DNA from: Nostoc edaphicum CCNP1411
Lineage (GTDB): Bacteria; Cyanobacteriota; Cyanobacteriia; Cyanobacteriales; Nostocaceae
Direction of reading: 5' to 3'
Assembly: GCF_014023275.1 (NCBI RefSeq)
Contig: NZ_CP054698.1
Span: forward strand, 1,116,001-1,180,000
Length of the DNA: 64,000 nucleotides
Shown here piece after piece: positions 17,866 through 26,718 of the stretch (positions are counted from its first letter, which is position 1; every line of letters begins with the position of its first letter). Position numbers and translations under genes: made by a program. The notes beneath the pieces are model-generated. The model saw nothing but the letters and a program-made list of their open reading frames with translations. It searched no databases and was not told the DNA's origin.

Positions 17866-18912
17866 TCAATTTTTTCCAGAAGTTGTTTTTTCACCTTCGT
17901 AAGCTAAGGCCTGATCACCTGCTTGGGCAAATCTCTGGGCGAGTTCAATCAGCTGTTGTCGCTGTTGATCATCAAAAATACCAGCCGGAGGAGGCATCAG
18001 TTTCTCTTTGATTTGGCGCACTGTTTCATGTCGTAAGGTGAGAGCCTGATTTGGATAATTCAGTATTAATAAAGGATTCTGTTTAGCTGCGTTGTCTGGA
18101 CTGTGGCAGACAAAACAAGCATTTTCCCGCAGCTTGGCCTCAAATGCACGATAAGCAGCATCAACTTTAGTAACATGTGGGTTCGATGGAGAAAACAAAC
18201 GTGTGTATAGTGTCACATAAGGCTGCTTTTTCCCCTTAGCATCATTCCAAATCCATTTACCATCCCACGCAACATCTACCTTTGGACGCTTTAGATCAAC
18301 TACCGCTGAACGCAACGAACCTATAAGTTTCTTCTGTTCTAGAAAGAAAAGTAATTCCGTAGCTTGCTGGTAAGAATCCCACTTTTTCGATGAGTGCCAG
18401 AACGGATAAGGAAAATCTCCAATATCAAGCTGATTCCGAAACTGAATGGGAAGGTGGATGACAATCAGATTATTTACCTGTTCAACCTTCGGTTCGCCTT
18501 TAAACATAAAGGTAGAGAGGTAAGTACGACGCCAGACTAAGGGATCAAATTCGGTTGTTTGATTATCTTTGAGATTGTAGTTAGCAACTTTATTTTGTGC
18601 GCCCCATAAAAAGGGTACGTTCATAGTTTCGCGCAAAATTGTTAGCTTGGCGAGTTTGTCAGCGCAGGAGTTGAAGGCAGCTAAATTTTTAGCATTAGAG
18701 ACAACGGGACAAGCCGCAATAATTTCTTTGCCGACTTTCTTAGCTAGTTCTATGTCCGGCGATGCTTCTTGTGCTGATACTGTATTCTTGGTGTTTAGTG
18801 CTTGTGTTATGGATATCAAGAGGGCGATCGCTACTACTATGCTCAATAACACAAACCGCGTAGGCGCAGCCCACCGCAGGCATCGCGAGTAAAATTTCCG
18901 AAGACTAGGCAT
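17866..18912 (-). CDS. Exported monohaem c-type cytochrome-like protein
   Basis: A 348-residue protein with an N-terminal membrane anchor or signal (FVLLSIVVAIALLISI) and a CFVCH haem-binding motif at about residues 266-270; the Met in EKLMPPPAGIFDDQQR is a candidate axial ligand. The 260 residues before it (FPYPFWHSSKKWDSYQQATE, DVAWDGKWIWNDAKG) are of unknown fold. Residues 8-18 before the membrane helix (CLRWAAPTR) are encoded by a Nostoc short repeat. It follows the haloperoxidase homologue by 106 bp in the same direction, so a joint redox role is plausible. ATG 18912 is preferred to an upstream TTG. Confidence 0.75.
   Translation of the reverse strand: MPSLRKFYSRCLRWAAPTRFVLLSIVVAIALLISITQALNTKNTVSAQEASPDIELAKKVGKEIIAACPVVSNAKNLAAFNSCADKLAKLTILRETMNVPFLWGAQNKVANYNLKDNQTTEFDPLVWRRTYLSTFMFKGEPKVEQVNNLIVIHLPIQFRNQLDIGDFPYPFWHSSKKWDSYQQATELLFFLEQKKLIGSLRSAVVDLKRPKVDVAWDGKWIWNDAKGKKQPYVTLYTRLFSPSNPHVTKVDAAYRAFEAKLRENACFVCHSPDNAAKQNPLLILNYPNQALTLRHETVRQIKEKLMPPPAGIFDDQQRQQLIELAQRFAQAGDQALAYEGEKTTSGKN
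18857..18887. repeat. Short repeat inserted in the cytochrome leader
   Basis: CGATGCCTGCGGTGGGCTGC plus GCCTACGCG on the minus strand matches the GCGATGCCTACGGCGGGCTA repeat family. It is translated in frame ahead of the membrane helix. Confidence 0.65.
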
Positions 18913-19018
18913 TGGGGAATTCTTCAACTAAATAATCCAAACAAATAGTAGAGACGCGAAATTGCACTTTCGCTCTGCTAACGCGTCTCTAAGTCTGCTT
19001 TTCTAGATTATGAAAGCT

Positions 19019-20860
19019 TTAAATCGTGATTTTTGTCCCATCAAATTTGGTGAATGTGAAACCTCCAAATGTTTCGCGGAACGTTAGTTTCTCATCTCTG
19101 AGAATACCAATTGCGATCGCTTCACCAAGAGCTAGAGAAGCTGCTGCATCGGTGCGCCAGTGAATCCCTGCACTGTTACGACCTAAACCAATATTGGCAG
19201 CCAGTTTGTTCAACTCACCCTCCACAGTTAGGGGTGGCCCCTGGTAAGGGATCAACTTGGTAGGATCGTTGGGATCGGGTATCACCGGATTGGGAATCAC
19301 ATAATCACCATCGAATAACGCCTTCAGAATCGTCACACTCGCTCCTGCAGTTACCGAAGCACCACCGGGATAAGAAGAGTGTGTCGGCGAACCTTCTGGG
19401 AAGAATTGTGGTAGTAGATAGGATTGATATTTACTATATATGCGATCGAGTGCTTCTGACTGGAAGATATCGGGGTGAAGCGGATAGTTAGTTTTATTCA
19501 CCTTGTTGTTGTGAACTAATCCACCAAAAGCCTCTGATCGCAGACGGCGGTGAACATAGTACTTCTGCCAGTAAGCTGCTCTGATTGCATGGGGGCTAAC
19601 CCAGCCAATCAGCGAAGTCGAATACCCAGGGCCAAATGTCCCTGAACCACCCGATTGGGTCTTCGATTTGTTGTAGGGATTACTGGGATTGTAAGGTGCG
19701 CCAACACCACCAATTAAGGGGTTTTCACTTACTGGTCTTGCCAACAAAATCGCGGCAGCATTTGCATAGACGGGTGGTGGGGTATGGGCAATCTCACCTT
19801 GATCGCGCCCGTTGATAAAATAGCGCCGAGTTGAGTCAAACTTAATCGTCCGACCAGAAGAACCTCCATTCTGCACTAGCAGCCACTCGTCATAGTTGGT
19901 TTGGAAGCTGTTTTCAGGAACAGCCAGAGGAACGCGGTGAAGTTGAGGATAACTCAGTGTTCCCGCAGGCACAGGACGTAGTAAAAACTGAGATACATAA
20001 GGGCCTGTATCTGCCCCTGCTAGTGTGTGGTAAGTCGTTCGACCAGAGGCATCGACATAAATTGCTGTGCCGCGAAATAGCAGTTCGGGAGTAATACGTC
20101 CGTTTTCTTTCGGCCCCTTAAAATCTGATAAGCGATTGAGATCCTTAACTGCTGCTAAAACCAGTGGGTTCGTGGTGTCGTTACGGTATTCGCTAAATGG
20201 AACGTCCTGTAACAAGCCTTGCCAAGCAATTTCAATAAATTCAGCCGCTTGCTCTGCACTATTAAGGGTGGGTGGTACTGGAATCGCCACTTGGCAAGTA
20301 TTCACCCCACTCAAGCTAATTGCTAATGGAGTGAGCGGTTGCACCAGTTTCCGTCCACCACCCAAGATGATCTTTTCATACTCGTTGGGATCACCAGAGT
20401 TCAGCGCATTAATAAAAGATTGATAAGCCTTTAGATCAACTTCACCCAGCTGGTTATGGGGTAATCCTCGTGTATCCGTCGCAATTTTGTTAGCGTACTT
20501 GGCTTCATCCCCATTGGTGAGATGGGAAGGAATGGGAATTTCTCGATTAACCTTGGCTGCTGTTGTACGTACTTGAAATGCTTTATCACGTAAGTTGCCA
20601 TAGTTAGACTTTGCAGCTGGTTGCTGCGCCTGCACAACATTTCCTCCTTTCTTCAAGGAAAAGGATGAACTGAAAACTCCTGCTACAACACTAGCCGCAC
20701 CAAATAAACCGGCGCGACCGAGAAATATACGTCTGCTAGCGCGACCAAGGAATAATCTTCTACTACCTGCGTTAGTTTGAGGTTGCTTAGTTTTTGTTAT
20801 TTCACTATCAGCCTGAGCATTTTTTTCAGAATCTTGATGAAAATTGGGATCTGCTTGCAT
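19019..20860 (-). CDS. Vanadium-dependent haloperoxidase homologue (PAP2 superfamily) with altered active site
   Basis: A 613-residue exported protein. The leader has two tandem twin-arginine-like motifs, SRRLFLGRA and SRRIFLGRA, before GLFGAASVVAGVF. The vanadate-binding positions of bromoperoxidases are partly kept: Lys433 and Arg441 in KYYVHRRLR, and Arg561 and His567 in RNSAGIHWRTDA. However the PSGHA motif reads PGGAS (498-502), so the acid-base His is Ala501 and the vanadate-contacting Ser is Gly499. It may therefore not halogenate, or may act as a phosphatase-like or other oxidoreductase. GGAG lies upstream of ATG 20860. A cytochrome c-like gene follows. Confidence 0.85.
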   Translation of the reverse strand: MQADPNFHQDSEKNAQADSEITKTKQPQTNAGSRRLFLGRASRRIFLGRAGLFGAASVVAGVFSSSFSLKKGGNVVQAQQPAAKSNYGNLRDKAFQVRTTAAKVNREIPIPSHLTNGDEAKYANKIATDTRGLPHNQLGEVDLKAYQSFINALNSGDPNEYEKIILGGGRKLVQPLTPLAISLSGVNTCQVAIPVPPTLNSAEQAAEFIEIAWQGLLQDVPFSEYRNDTTNPLVLAAVKDLNRLSDFKGPKENGRITPELLFRGTAIYVDASGRTTYHTLAGADTGPYVSQFLLRPVPAGTLSYPQLHRVPLAVPENSFQTNYDEWLLVQNGGSSGRTIKFDSTRRYFINGRDQGEIAHTPPPVYANAAAILLARPVSENPLIGGVGAPYNPSNPYNKSKTQSGGSGTFGPGYSTSLIGWVSPHAIRAAYWQKYYVHRRLRSEAFGGLVHNNKVNKTNYPLHPDIFQSEALDRIYSKYQSYLLPQFFPEGSPTHSSYPGGASVTAGASVTILKALFDGDYVIPNPVIPDPNDPTKLIPYQGPPLTVEGELNKLAANIGLGRNSAGIHWRTDAAASLALGEAIAIGILRDEKLTFRETFGGFTFTKFDGTKITI

Positions 20861-21198
20861 ATAAGTTGTTCTCCACTGGCAAAAAATAATTCAAAAATAT
20901 AGCCATGAGTAAATACATGAGCGGCTAAAAGCTAGAATGACTTTTAGCCACACATGGAATTCCCACCTCCAGAAAAGAGGGCAATCTCACTGGATTTGGT
21001 ATAAAATCTGCGATTGTTCTACTAGAAGGTAACTTGCACTGGAGATGCTTCTCCTGACAGCCATGTAAGTATTTACTGCTAATATTCAAGCTTTCATCAC
21101 ATGGCTATTACACTTCCGTAGTCTTAATCAATCCAATAGCTTGTTGCCAGGATTCAAGCCTCGCTATATTAGCTGTACTTTCTTCCAGTCATGTTGAA
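20861..21198. other. Gene-free leader region of the haloperoxidase homologue
   Basis: No ORF is supported. A 9-bp stem GGCTAAAAG/CTTTTAGCC occurs at 20923-20949; its position 63-89 bp before the start codon would place it in the leader RNA. Confidence 0.4.
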
Positions 21199-21201
21199 AA
21201 A

Positions 21202-21227
21202 TACGGTAAATCTATCGACTTACCGTA
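21202..21227. promoter_or_regulatory. 26-bp dyad, site A (TACGGTAAATC half-sites)
   Basis: TACGGTAAATC-TATC-GACTTACCGTA is a near-perfect 11-4-11 palindrome about 340 bp upstream of the haloperoxidase-like gene. A second site with the same 11-4-11 layout and 20/26 identity lies upstream of the MetQ-like gene at 26904-26929. Confidence 0.55.
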
Positions 21228-21431
21228 TTTAGATGTTAAATCAGACTCTCTCACAAACGGTGATGAAAATCAAGAGGTTTTTACAATAAACTTAGCAAGA
21301 GCGTGAAAGCCTTGGAGAAAGGGGCACACAGCGAGTATTCTGTGCTACCGAGGATAAAACGCGACACGGCGGTTGTTGCAATACGGTTCGGTTAAAGGGG
21401 AAAGGGGAAAGGTTTTAATACATCCTTTACC

Positions 21432-21616
21432 GAATGGCACTAAGAAAAGATACAGCCCTTACTCTAACTGGTTCCCAGCCTCTAGGCTGGGAACCCATTC
21501 TTGTAGGCTCCGCCTCCAGTAGCTTGACAAGAGGCAGAGCCTCTTTTAAATACATTCCCAGCCTGGAGGCTGGGAACGAGACTAAACAAGCCTTTGGGCT
21601 TCTCTTAGTGCCATTC
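21432..21616. mobile_element. 185-bp MITE (GAATGGCACTAAG ends), copy 1
   Basis: Inverted ends GAATGGCACTAAG and CTTAGTGCCATTC enclose a GTTCCCAGCCT palindromic repeat (21471-21580). It is flanked by perfect 11-bp duplications CATCCTTTACC (21421-21431 and 21617-21627). Confidence 0.9.
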
Positions 21617-21771
21617 CATCCTTTACCCTTTAACCTAAAACCAATTCCCAGACCACAAGGAAAGTGAAGAGTGCTTATCCGAAGCGTATTGGCGGTTGTT
21701 GTTGAAGGGTCGAGTTGAGATAATTAGGCGTAGCCCGTAGTAGACATCAATATCTCATAAAAACAGACTTA

Positions 21772-21883
21772 GTACAGCACGGCGGAAATAAACCACCCAT
21801 TCCCAATCAACAAAACCCTTACGCTGTCTTCATTTTTAATTTTTAATTTTTAATTTTTAATTTTTAATTCCGCCTTGCGGTAC
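21772..21883. mobile_element. MITE family 4, left copy of an inverted pair
   Basis: GTACAGCACGGCGGAA...TTCCGCCTTGCGGTAC with five tandem TTTTTAA-type units. CTTAG lies on both sides; the right CTTAG contains the stop codon (TAA, minus strand) of the MFS gene. The opposite-orientation copy is at 23327-23424. Confidence 0.8.
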
Positions 21884-23203
21884 TTAGGCTTTATTTGATT
21901 GTGGAAGTAAGCCCAACTGTGCGTAAATTGGATGTACTATTTTTCTTATTTGGGGTAGTTGTCTACTAAAGAAATATGCTCCTAAAATGCAACAAATACC
22001 GCCAAAGAATAAAGCATTGGTAACGCCAAAGTAACCTGCCAATGCTCCAAAAAATAAATTGCCAAAAGGTAGTATTCCTAAAAAACCAGTTGTAAATATA
22101 CTAGTTACTCTACCTCTTTTATCTTCCTCAAGAAGAATGGATTGCATAAAGTTACTAATTGAAGCCAGAGTTAGAGTATTATTCATGCCGATGATAAACA
22201 TGAATATTAGACAAATTTCTAAATTGGTTGACCGGGAAAAAACTATTAAACCTAAACCTAAAATTGCGGCAGAGCTTGCTATAATCTTTCCGAGTCCGAT
22301 GACATTTTTTCTGGAAATAAGATAAATACCTGAAACTATGGAACCAAATGCCGAAGAGGTCATCAAGAAGCCCATAGTTTCAGCGTTCCCATTCAGAACT
22401 TCTTGAGCAAAAATCGGCACCAAATTAACATGAGTCATCCCCATAAAACAGATAATAATTTGCAATAGTAATAAATATTTAATTGGCAAAAATTTGTATG
22501 CGTAAACGAACCCCTCTTTGAGGTTATTCCAAATTTGAGTTTTTTGAGCCGATGAATTATTTATAACTGGGTTTATTTTGATAGTTAAAATTGCAGATAA
22601 AAATGGTAGATAACTAATACTATCTACTAAAAAACAGGAGGCTGCACCAGACCTAGCAATCAGTAAACCCCCAATCATGGGACTAACGAACTTCGCTGTA
22701 TTAATCAAGAATGAATGAGAAGCCATCGCACTATAAGTATCTGATTTCTTATCCAAAAGCCTGGGAATAATTACCTGACGTGCTGGCAAATCGAAAGCCT
22801 TTACCGTTCCTTGAAGCGTACCGATGACAAGAATCCATACAACATTAATGTTACCACTAATAGTTAGAAAAGTTAGTGTAGAAGATAGCAGGATAGATAC
22901 TAGCTGAGTAGTTAAGAGGACATATCGGAGATTCCAGCGATCCAGCAATACTCCTACTAAAGGAGTAATAATCAAACCCATAGCTTGATTTGTAAATCCA
23001 GCTACACCAACTAAGACAGCCGAATTAGTTAATTGATAAACTAGCCATACTAAAGCAATTTGAGTCATCCAAGACCCAAAAAAAGATAAGCTTTGTCCGA
23101 TAACGAAACAAGAAAAATTTACGGATTTAAGCGCAGGTGGAAGTTCAAAAGAAACAAATTTTAGTTTGTTTTTTTGGAAGTTTTCTCTATTAGTTGGTAG
23201 CAT
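21884..23203 (-). CDS. MFS transporter, EntS/MFS_3-like exporter
   Basis: A 439-residue protein with about 12 hydrophobic segments. It starts with the MFS_3 pattern FSCFVIGQSLSFFGSWMTQIALVWLVYQLTNSA, followed by a loop 2-3 motif LLDRWNLRYVLL and the mid-loop region DLPARQVIIPRLL, typical of EntS-type drug or siderophore exporters. Substrate cannot be told from sequence. The gene is bracketed by two inverted copies of the same small repeat, one of them abutting its stop codon, so it may have moved as a cassette. No regulatory site was recognised. Confidence 0.88.
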   Translation of the reverse strand: MLPTNRENFQKNKLKFVSFELPPALKSVNFSCFVIGQSLSFFGSWMTQIALVWLVYQLTNSAVLVGVAGFTNQAMGLIITPLVGVLLDRWNLRYVLLTTQLVSILLSSTLTFLTISGNINVVWILVIGTLQGTVKAFDLPARQVIIPRLLDKKSDTYSAMASHSFLINTAKFVSPMIGGLLIARSGAASCFLVDSISYLPFLSAILTIKINPVINNSSAQKTQIWNNLKEGFVYAYKFLPIKYLLLLQIIICFMGMTHVNLVPIFAQEVLNGNAETMGFLMTSSAFGSIVSGIYLISRKNVIGLGKIIASSAAILGLGLIVFSRSTNLEICLIFMFIIGMNNTLTLASISNFMQSILLEEDKRGRVTSIFTTGFLGILPFGNLFFGALAGYFGVTNALFFGGICCILGAYFFSRQLPQIRKIVHPIYAQLGLLPQSNKA

Positions 23204-23326
23204 GAGCGTTTCCCTATTTTAAAATTGTTGCAGCCCTGATTTGTCAAAATAGACTTCACTTGAAAATATGAACTAGTGGTTCGTTGTGAGCGATAAATTG
23301 CTCAGTTTCAAGGGACAGAGCCACTA

Positions 23327-23424
23327 GTACCGCAAGGCGGAATTAAAAATTAAAAATTAAAAATGAAGACAGCGTAAGGGTTTTATTGATTGGGAATGGG
23401 TGGTTTATTTCCGCCGTGCTGTAC
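23327..23424. mobile_element. MITE family 4, right copy of an inverted pair
   Basis: GTACCGCAAGGCGGAATTAA...TTTCCGCCGTGCTGTAC, flanked by CTAG on both sides. It is in the opposite orientation to the copy at 21772-21883 and shares its internal GAAGACAGCGTAAGGGTTTT segment. Confidence 0.8.
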
Positions 23425-23688
23425 TAGAGATGTTGTAATGCGATGTCTCTGCTAATTTTTTTGATTAAGTTTTAGCAGACTTGAATATCACCAGCCCTGA
23501 GAGAGTATTAGCAAGACTTAATATTAGTAACACAGAAAGTTTGCATGCTTACTATTAATACAAAAAAATGGCCGCACTATAAATAGAATACGTATCATAC
23601 CATGTCTGGTCAAATACCCACAATTATTGTTAGGACTTACGCAAACAATAGCCGAAACTCTGATTTTACAGTAGGGGCAATCCATGAA

Positions 23689-23882
23689 CATTGGTGTCAA
23701 CTTAGCGTAAAAGCCAGCCTAGAACTAGCTTTTAGCTTACCTCGTTCCCAGTCTCCGACTGAGAATGCTCGTCGTTGAGGCTCCGCCTCCCTTATTGGCG
23801 GCAGAGCCGCCAGGAGCAGCATTTCCAGCCAGAGGCTAGAAACGAGATTTGAAAAGGGTTTTAGCTTAAGTTGACACTAATG
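23689..23882. mobile_element. 194-bp MITE inserted in a GTAGGGGCAATTC palindrome
   Basis: Ends CATTGGTGTCAACTTA and TAAGTTGACACTAATG are inverted repeats. Perfect 9-bp duplications ATCCATGAA flank it (23680-23688, 23883-23891). The target was another repeat, GTAGGGGCAAT...ATTGCTCCTAC (23671-23900), and the element itself carries a CTCGTTCCCAG repeat (23741-23846). Confidence 0.88.
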
Positions 23883-23977
23883 ATCCATGAATTGCTCCTA
23901 CCGCGTGTCATTTTGCGCTCCTAATGGGAAGCAGCAAGGGTTTGAGGTTATTGATGCTCAATTAAGCACAGGTGAAA

Positions 23978-25045
23978 TTACAGCCAAGCTCGGTCGTATT
24001 GAACAGGCCAGAGTTTATCGTGTCCCAGTTGTTTGGCTGCCAGATGTGGCCAGTAAGGATTGCGGAGTAGTTCCCGTCCCAACAGCACTATGTCAGCTAC
24101 TTCTGTACGAATAATCTCGTCAGCTTGTTCAGGAGATGTAATTAAGCCCACGGCTCCTGTATGAATATCGGCTTCGCGACGGATGCGTTCGGCAAACTCA
24201 GTTTGATAACCAGGTTTAATTGGTATATTAATGCCAGGTATAATACCGCCCGATGAAGTATCGATGAGATCAACTCCTAAAGACTTGAGTTTGTCGCTTA
24301 AAGCAATACTTTGCTCAATGTCCCAGCCATTGTCTGCCCAATCGGTGGCGGAGATGCGTACCCAAAGGGGATGTGTTTGGGGCCAAACCTCTCGGACTGC
24401 TTGAACTACTTCTCTGAGAATACGAGTCCGGTTTTCAAAGCTACCACCATAATCATCTTGACGGTGGTTAGAAAGAGGTGAGAGAAACTGGTGCAGTAAG
24501 TAACCGTGGGCAGCATGGATTTCAACTACCTTGAAACCGGCTTGCAAAGAACGTTTGGCAGCTTCGACAAAGGCATCAATAACTTGTTGAATTCCCTCAA
24601 GACTGAGGGCTTCTGGAACTGGGCTATCTTCGCTAAAGGCGATCGCACTACTCGAAATCAAGGGACGCCAACCTTCCTGAGATTCATCTAGTGCTTTTCC
24701 TCCCTTACTCGGTTTGGCAGTACTGGCTTTTCTGCCTGCATGAGCAAGTTGAATACCTGCAACAGCGCCAAAGTTATGAATCAATGCTACAGCTTTAGCT
24801 AAAGTTTCTATATGTGCATCTGACCAGATTCCCAAATCTTGCGGGCTAATGCGTCCACGCGGCTCCACCGCTGCTGCCTCTGTGATCACTATACCTGCAC
24901 CGCCAACTGCGCGAGAAGCCAGATGAATAACGTGCCAATCATTAGCATATCCATTTGTACTGGAATATTGACACATGGGTGAAACGGCGATGCGGTTGCG
25001 AAAGGTAACTTCACGAATCTTGAATGGTTCAAACAGATGTGCCAT
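23978..25045 (-). CDS. NADH:flavin oxidoreductase / old yellow enzyme, YqjM/NamA class
   Basis: A 355-residue FMN TIM-barrel ene-reductase, the usual length. It begins MAHLFEPFKIREVTFRNRIA and has the class-III features SPMCQYS with Cys25 (redox-tuning Cys of YqjM) and Tyr27, EIHAAHGYLLHQFLSP with the substrate-binding His pair, and YGGSFENRTR. It reduces activated C=C bonds with NAD(P)H in vitro; the natural substrate is unknown. It lies downstream of the MetQ-like gene on the same strand, with a small hypothetical gene and a mobile repeat between. Confidence 0.92.
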   Translation of the reverse strand: MAHLFEPFKIREVTFRNRIAVSPMCQYSSTNGYANDWHVIHLASRAVGGAGIVITEAAAVEPRGRISPQDLGIWSDAHIETLAKAVALIHNFGAVAGIQLAHAGRKASTAKPSKGGKALDESQEGWRPLISSSAIAFSEDSPVPEALSLEGIQQVIDAFVEAAKRSLQAGFKVVEIHAAHGYLLHQFLSPLSNHRQDDYGGSFENRTRILREVVQAVREVWPQTHPLWVRISATDWADNGWDIEQSIALSDKLKSLGVDLIDTSSGGIIPGINIPIKPGYQTEFAERIRREADIHTGAVGLITSPEQADEIIRTEVADIVLLGRELLRNPYWPHLAAKQLGHDKLWPVQYDRAWL

Positions 25046-25156
25046 TGATATTGATTCCTTCTCTTGCTAGGTAAAAGAAATTGGGGATTGGGGATTAGGG
25101 ATTAGGGATTAGGGACTGGGGATTAGGTTTACACTCGTAAAAATTATGTAAGAGAC

Positions 25157-25341
25157 GAATGGCACTAAGTTAAGATACAGCCCTTGCCCTAACTGGTTCC
25201 CAGCCTGGAGGCTGGGAAATCATTCTCGGAGGCTCCGCCTCCTCTTTCTTGATAAGAGGCAGAGCCTCTCGGAACTCGTTCCCAGCCTCTAGGCTGGGAA
25301 CGAGGATACAATAAGTCTTTGGGCTTTTCTTAGTGCCATTC
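25157..25341. mobile_element. 185-bp MITE (GAATGGCACTAAG ends), copy 2
   Basis: The same 13-bp inverted ends and the same total length as the copy at 21432-21616, again with a GTTCCCAGCCT repeat inside. Flanks are 11-bp duplications ATGTAAGAGAC (25146-25156) and ATGTAAGGGAC (25342-25352), one mismatch. Confidence 0.9.
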
Positions 25342-25494
25342 ATGTAAGGGACTTTGACTCCTCCCAAATTTTGGAACAATTTCCCAGTACCCAGTCTCAC
25401 AGCAGTGTTCCTCCCGCCATTACTACCAGTTAAACAGCAGAACTCATTATGATGCACCAAAATATAGAATAGTAGCTTAAATACTTGTTGAAGT

Positions 25495-25725
25495 TTATTG
25501 ACGCTGTGGCGTACTTGAATCTCGATCAAGACTTGGATGAATAGGCTGAACATGAGGCTGTTGAGTCTGTGATTCCCAAATATCGCGTTTTCCTAGTTCT
25601 TGATCTACTAATAACTGTAAATGGTCTGGTAATTTAGTTGTCTGCCAAATTGACCACATTTCTCCACAAAATAATTCTTTTTCAACTTGTCCAAAAAACA
25701 TTGCTTTATTCTCCAGTAATGTCAT
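25495..25725 (-). CDS. Small hypothetical protein
   Basis: A possible 76-residue protein (MTLLENKAMFFGQVEKELFC...). The N-terminal two thirds are plausibly structured (EMWSIWQTTKLPDHLQLLVDQ); the C-terminus is Gln/Pro/Ser-rich and probably disordered. No family recognised. It lies 74 bp after the MetQ-like gene in the same direction, so it could be cotranscribed. Short length and lack of recognisable homologues keep confidence modest. Confidence 0.45.
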   Translation of the reverse strand: MTLLENKAMFFGQVEKELFCGEMWSIWQTTKLPDHLQLLVDQELGKRDIWESQTQQPHVQPIHPSLDRDSSTPQRQ

Positions 25726-25799
25726 GATTTAAGTTTAGTAACTCCTACTTTCTGAAAGACGAAGTAACAAAATTGTCATCCTTCATGCTTTCGTAGTAT

Positions 25800-26657
25800 T
25801 TAAAATACAGGTACTATTCGACCCTGGTATTGCTTATTAATAAAATCTCTCACCTGTGGGTCATTTAGCAGCTTGTTTAGCTTCTGAATTTTGGATTCCT
25901 TTTCTCGACCCTGTAATGTGACTAATGCCAGGGCATACTTTGTATCTTTAGCTGTTTCCTGTCCCATAGATTGGGGTGTTATTCCTGCTAGAGCAACAGT
26001 TTGAGCCGAAGAAACAATGAAATCTACATCATTAATAGCTCGAACTACTTGGACTCCTTCTACTTCCTTGATTTGTAAGTTTTTAGGATTATCGGCTATG
26101 TCTCTTTGGGTGACAAATTCCTTGGTATTTTCCTTGAGTTTAATTAAGCCATTGCTTGCCAGTAATCTTAATCCTCGATCATTATTAATCACGTCATTGG
26201 CAATTGTGACGGTGGCATTTTGGGGAACCTCATTCACAGATTTGAGATTTTTTGAGAAAAGTCCAAGTGTGCTTAATGAAACTAGATTTAATGGAACTAA
26301 ATTGATTTTGAGTTCTTTGACAGCATTATTCATGAAAGGTCGATGTTGAAAAAAGTTGGCATCGATTAGATTGTCTTTTAAAGCTGTATTTGGTTGTATC
26401 CAGTCATTAAAGGTAACAACTTTTACTTCTAATCCTTCCTGAGGTGCTAGTTTAGTATTTACAAACTTCAGAATATCTTCAGATATGATTCCCGTCACTC
26501 CGACTTGAATAACTTCTTTTTGTGCAGTTGCTTGGGCTGTATTTGAAGTTACTTGAGCTTTTTGTTGACTACAGCTAGCAAAGAATATGGAGGTGCTAAA
26601 TGAGCCTAAAGCTGTAAGGAAAAATCGGCGGTTAATTTTTCGATGTTGTATGTTCAT
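25800..26657 (-). CDS. MetQ/NlpA-family substrate-binding lipoprotein
   Basis: A 285-residue periplasmic solute-binding lipoprotein. The leader NRRFFLTALGSFSTSIFFASC has an acylatable Cys at about residue 29 and a twin-arginine start. The body matches MetQ/NlpA: IQVGVTGIISEDILKFV, VVTFNDWIQPNTALKDNLIDANFFQHRPFM, NRGLRLLASNGLIKL. Family members bind methionine or related compounds for ABC import, but here no ATPase (MetN) or permease (MetI) gene is adjacent, so it either works with a distant transporter or has another ligand. ATG 26657 is preferred to the TTG two codons earlier. Confidence 0.88.
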   Translation of the reverse strand: MNIQHRKINRRFFLTALGSFSTSIFFASCSQQKAQVTSNTAQATAQKEVIQVGVTGIISEDILKFVNTKLAPQEGLEVKVVTFNDWIQPNTALKDNLIDANFFQHRPFMNNAVKELKINLVPLNLVSLSTLGLFSKNLKSVNEVPQNATVTIANDVINNDRGLRLLASNGLIKLKENTKEFVTQRDIADNPKNLQIKEVEGVQVVRAINDVDFIVSSAQTVALAGITPQSMGQETAKDTKYALALVTLQGREKESKIQKLNKLLNDPQVRDFINKQYQGRIVPVF

Positions 26658-26718
26658 AAGCAATATTCTTGGTTAAATTTAAACGAAGCGCTCCAGACGC
26701 AGAGAGAAAATAGAAGAT

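Noticed and set aside
23887..24114. A 75-codon plus-strand frame overlapping the ene-reductase 3' end
   Set aside because: It lies antisense to the well-supported reductase gene and begins inside a repeat palindrome.
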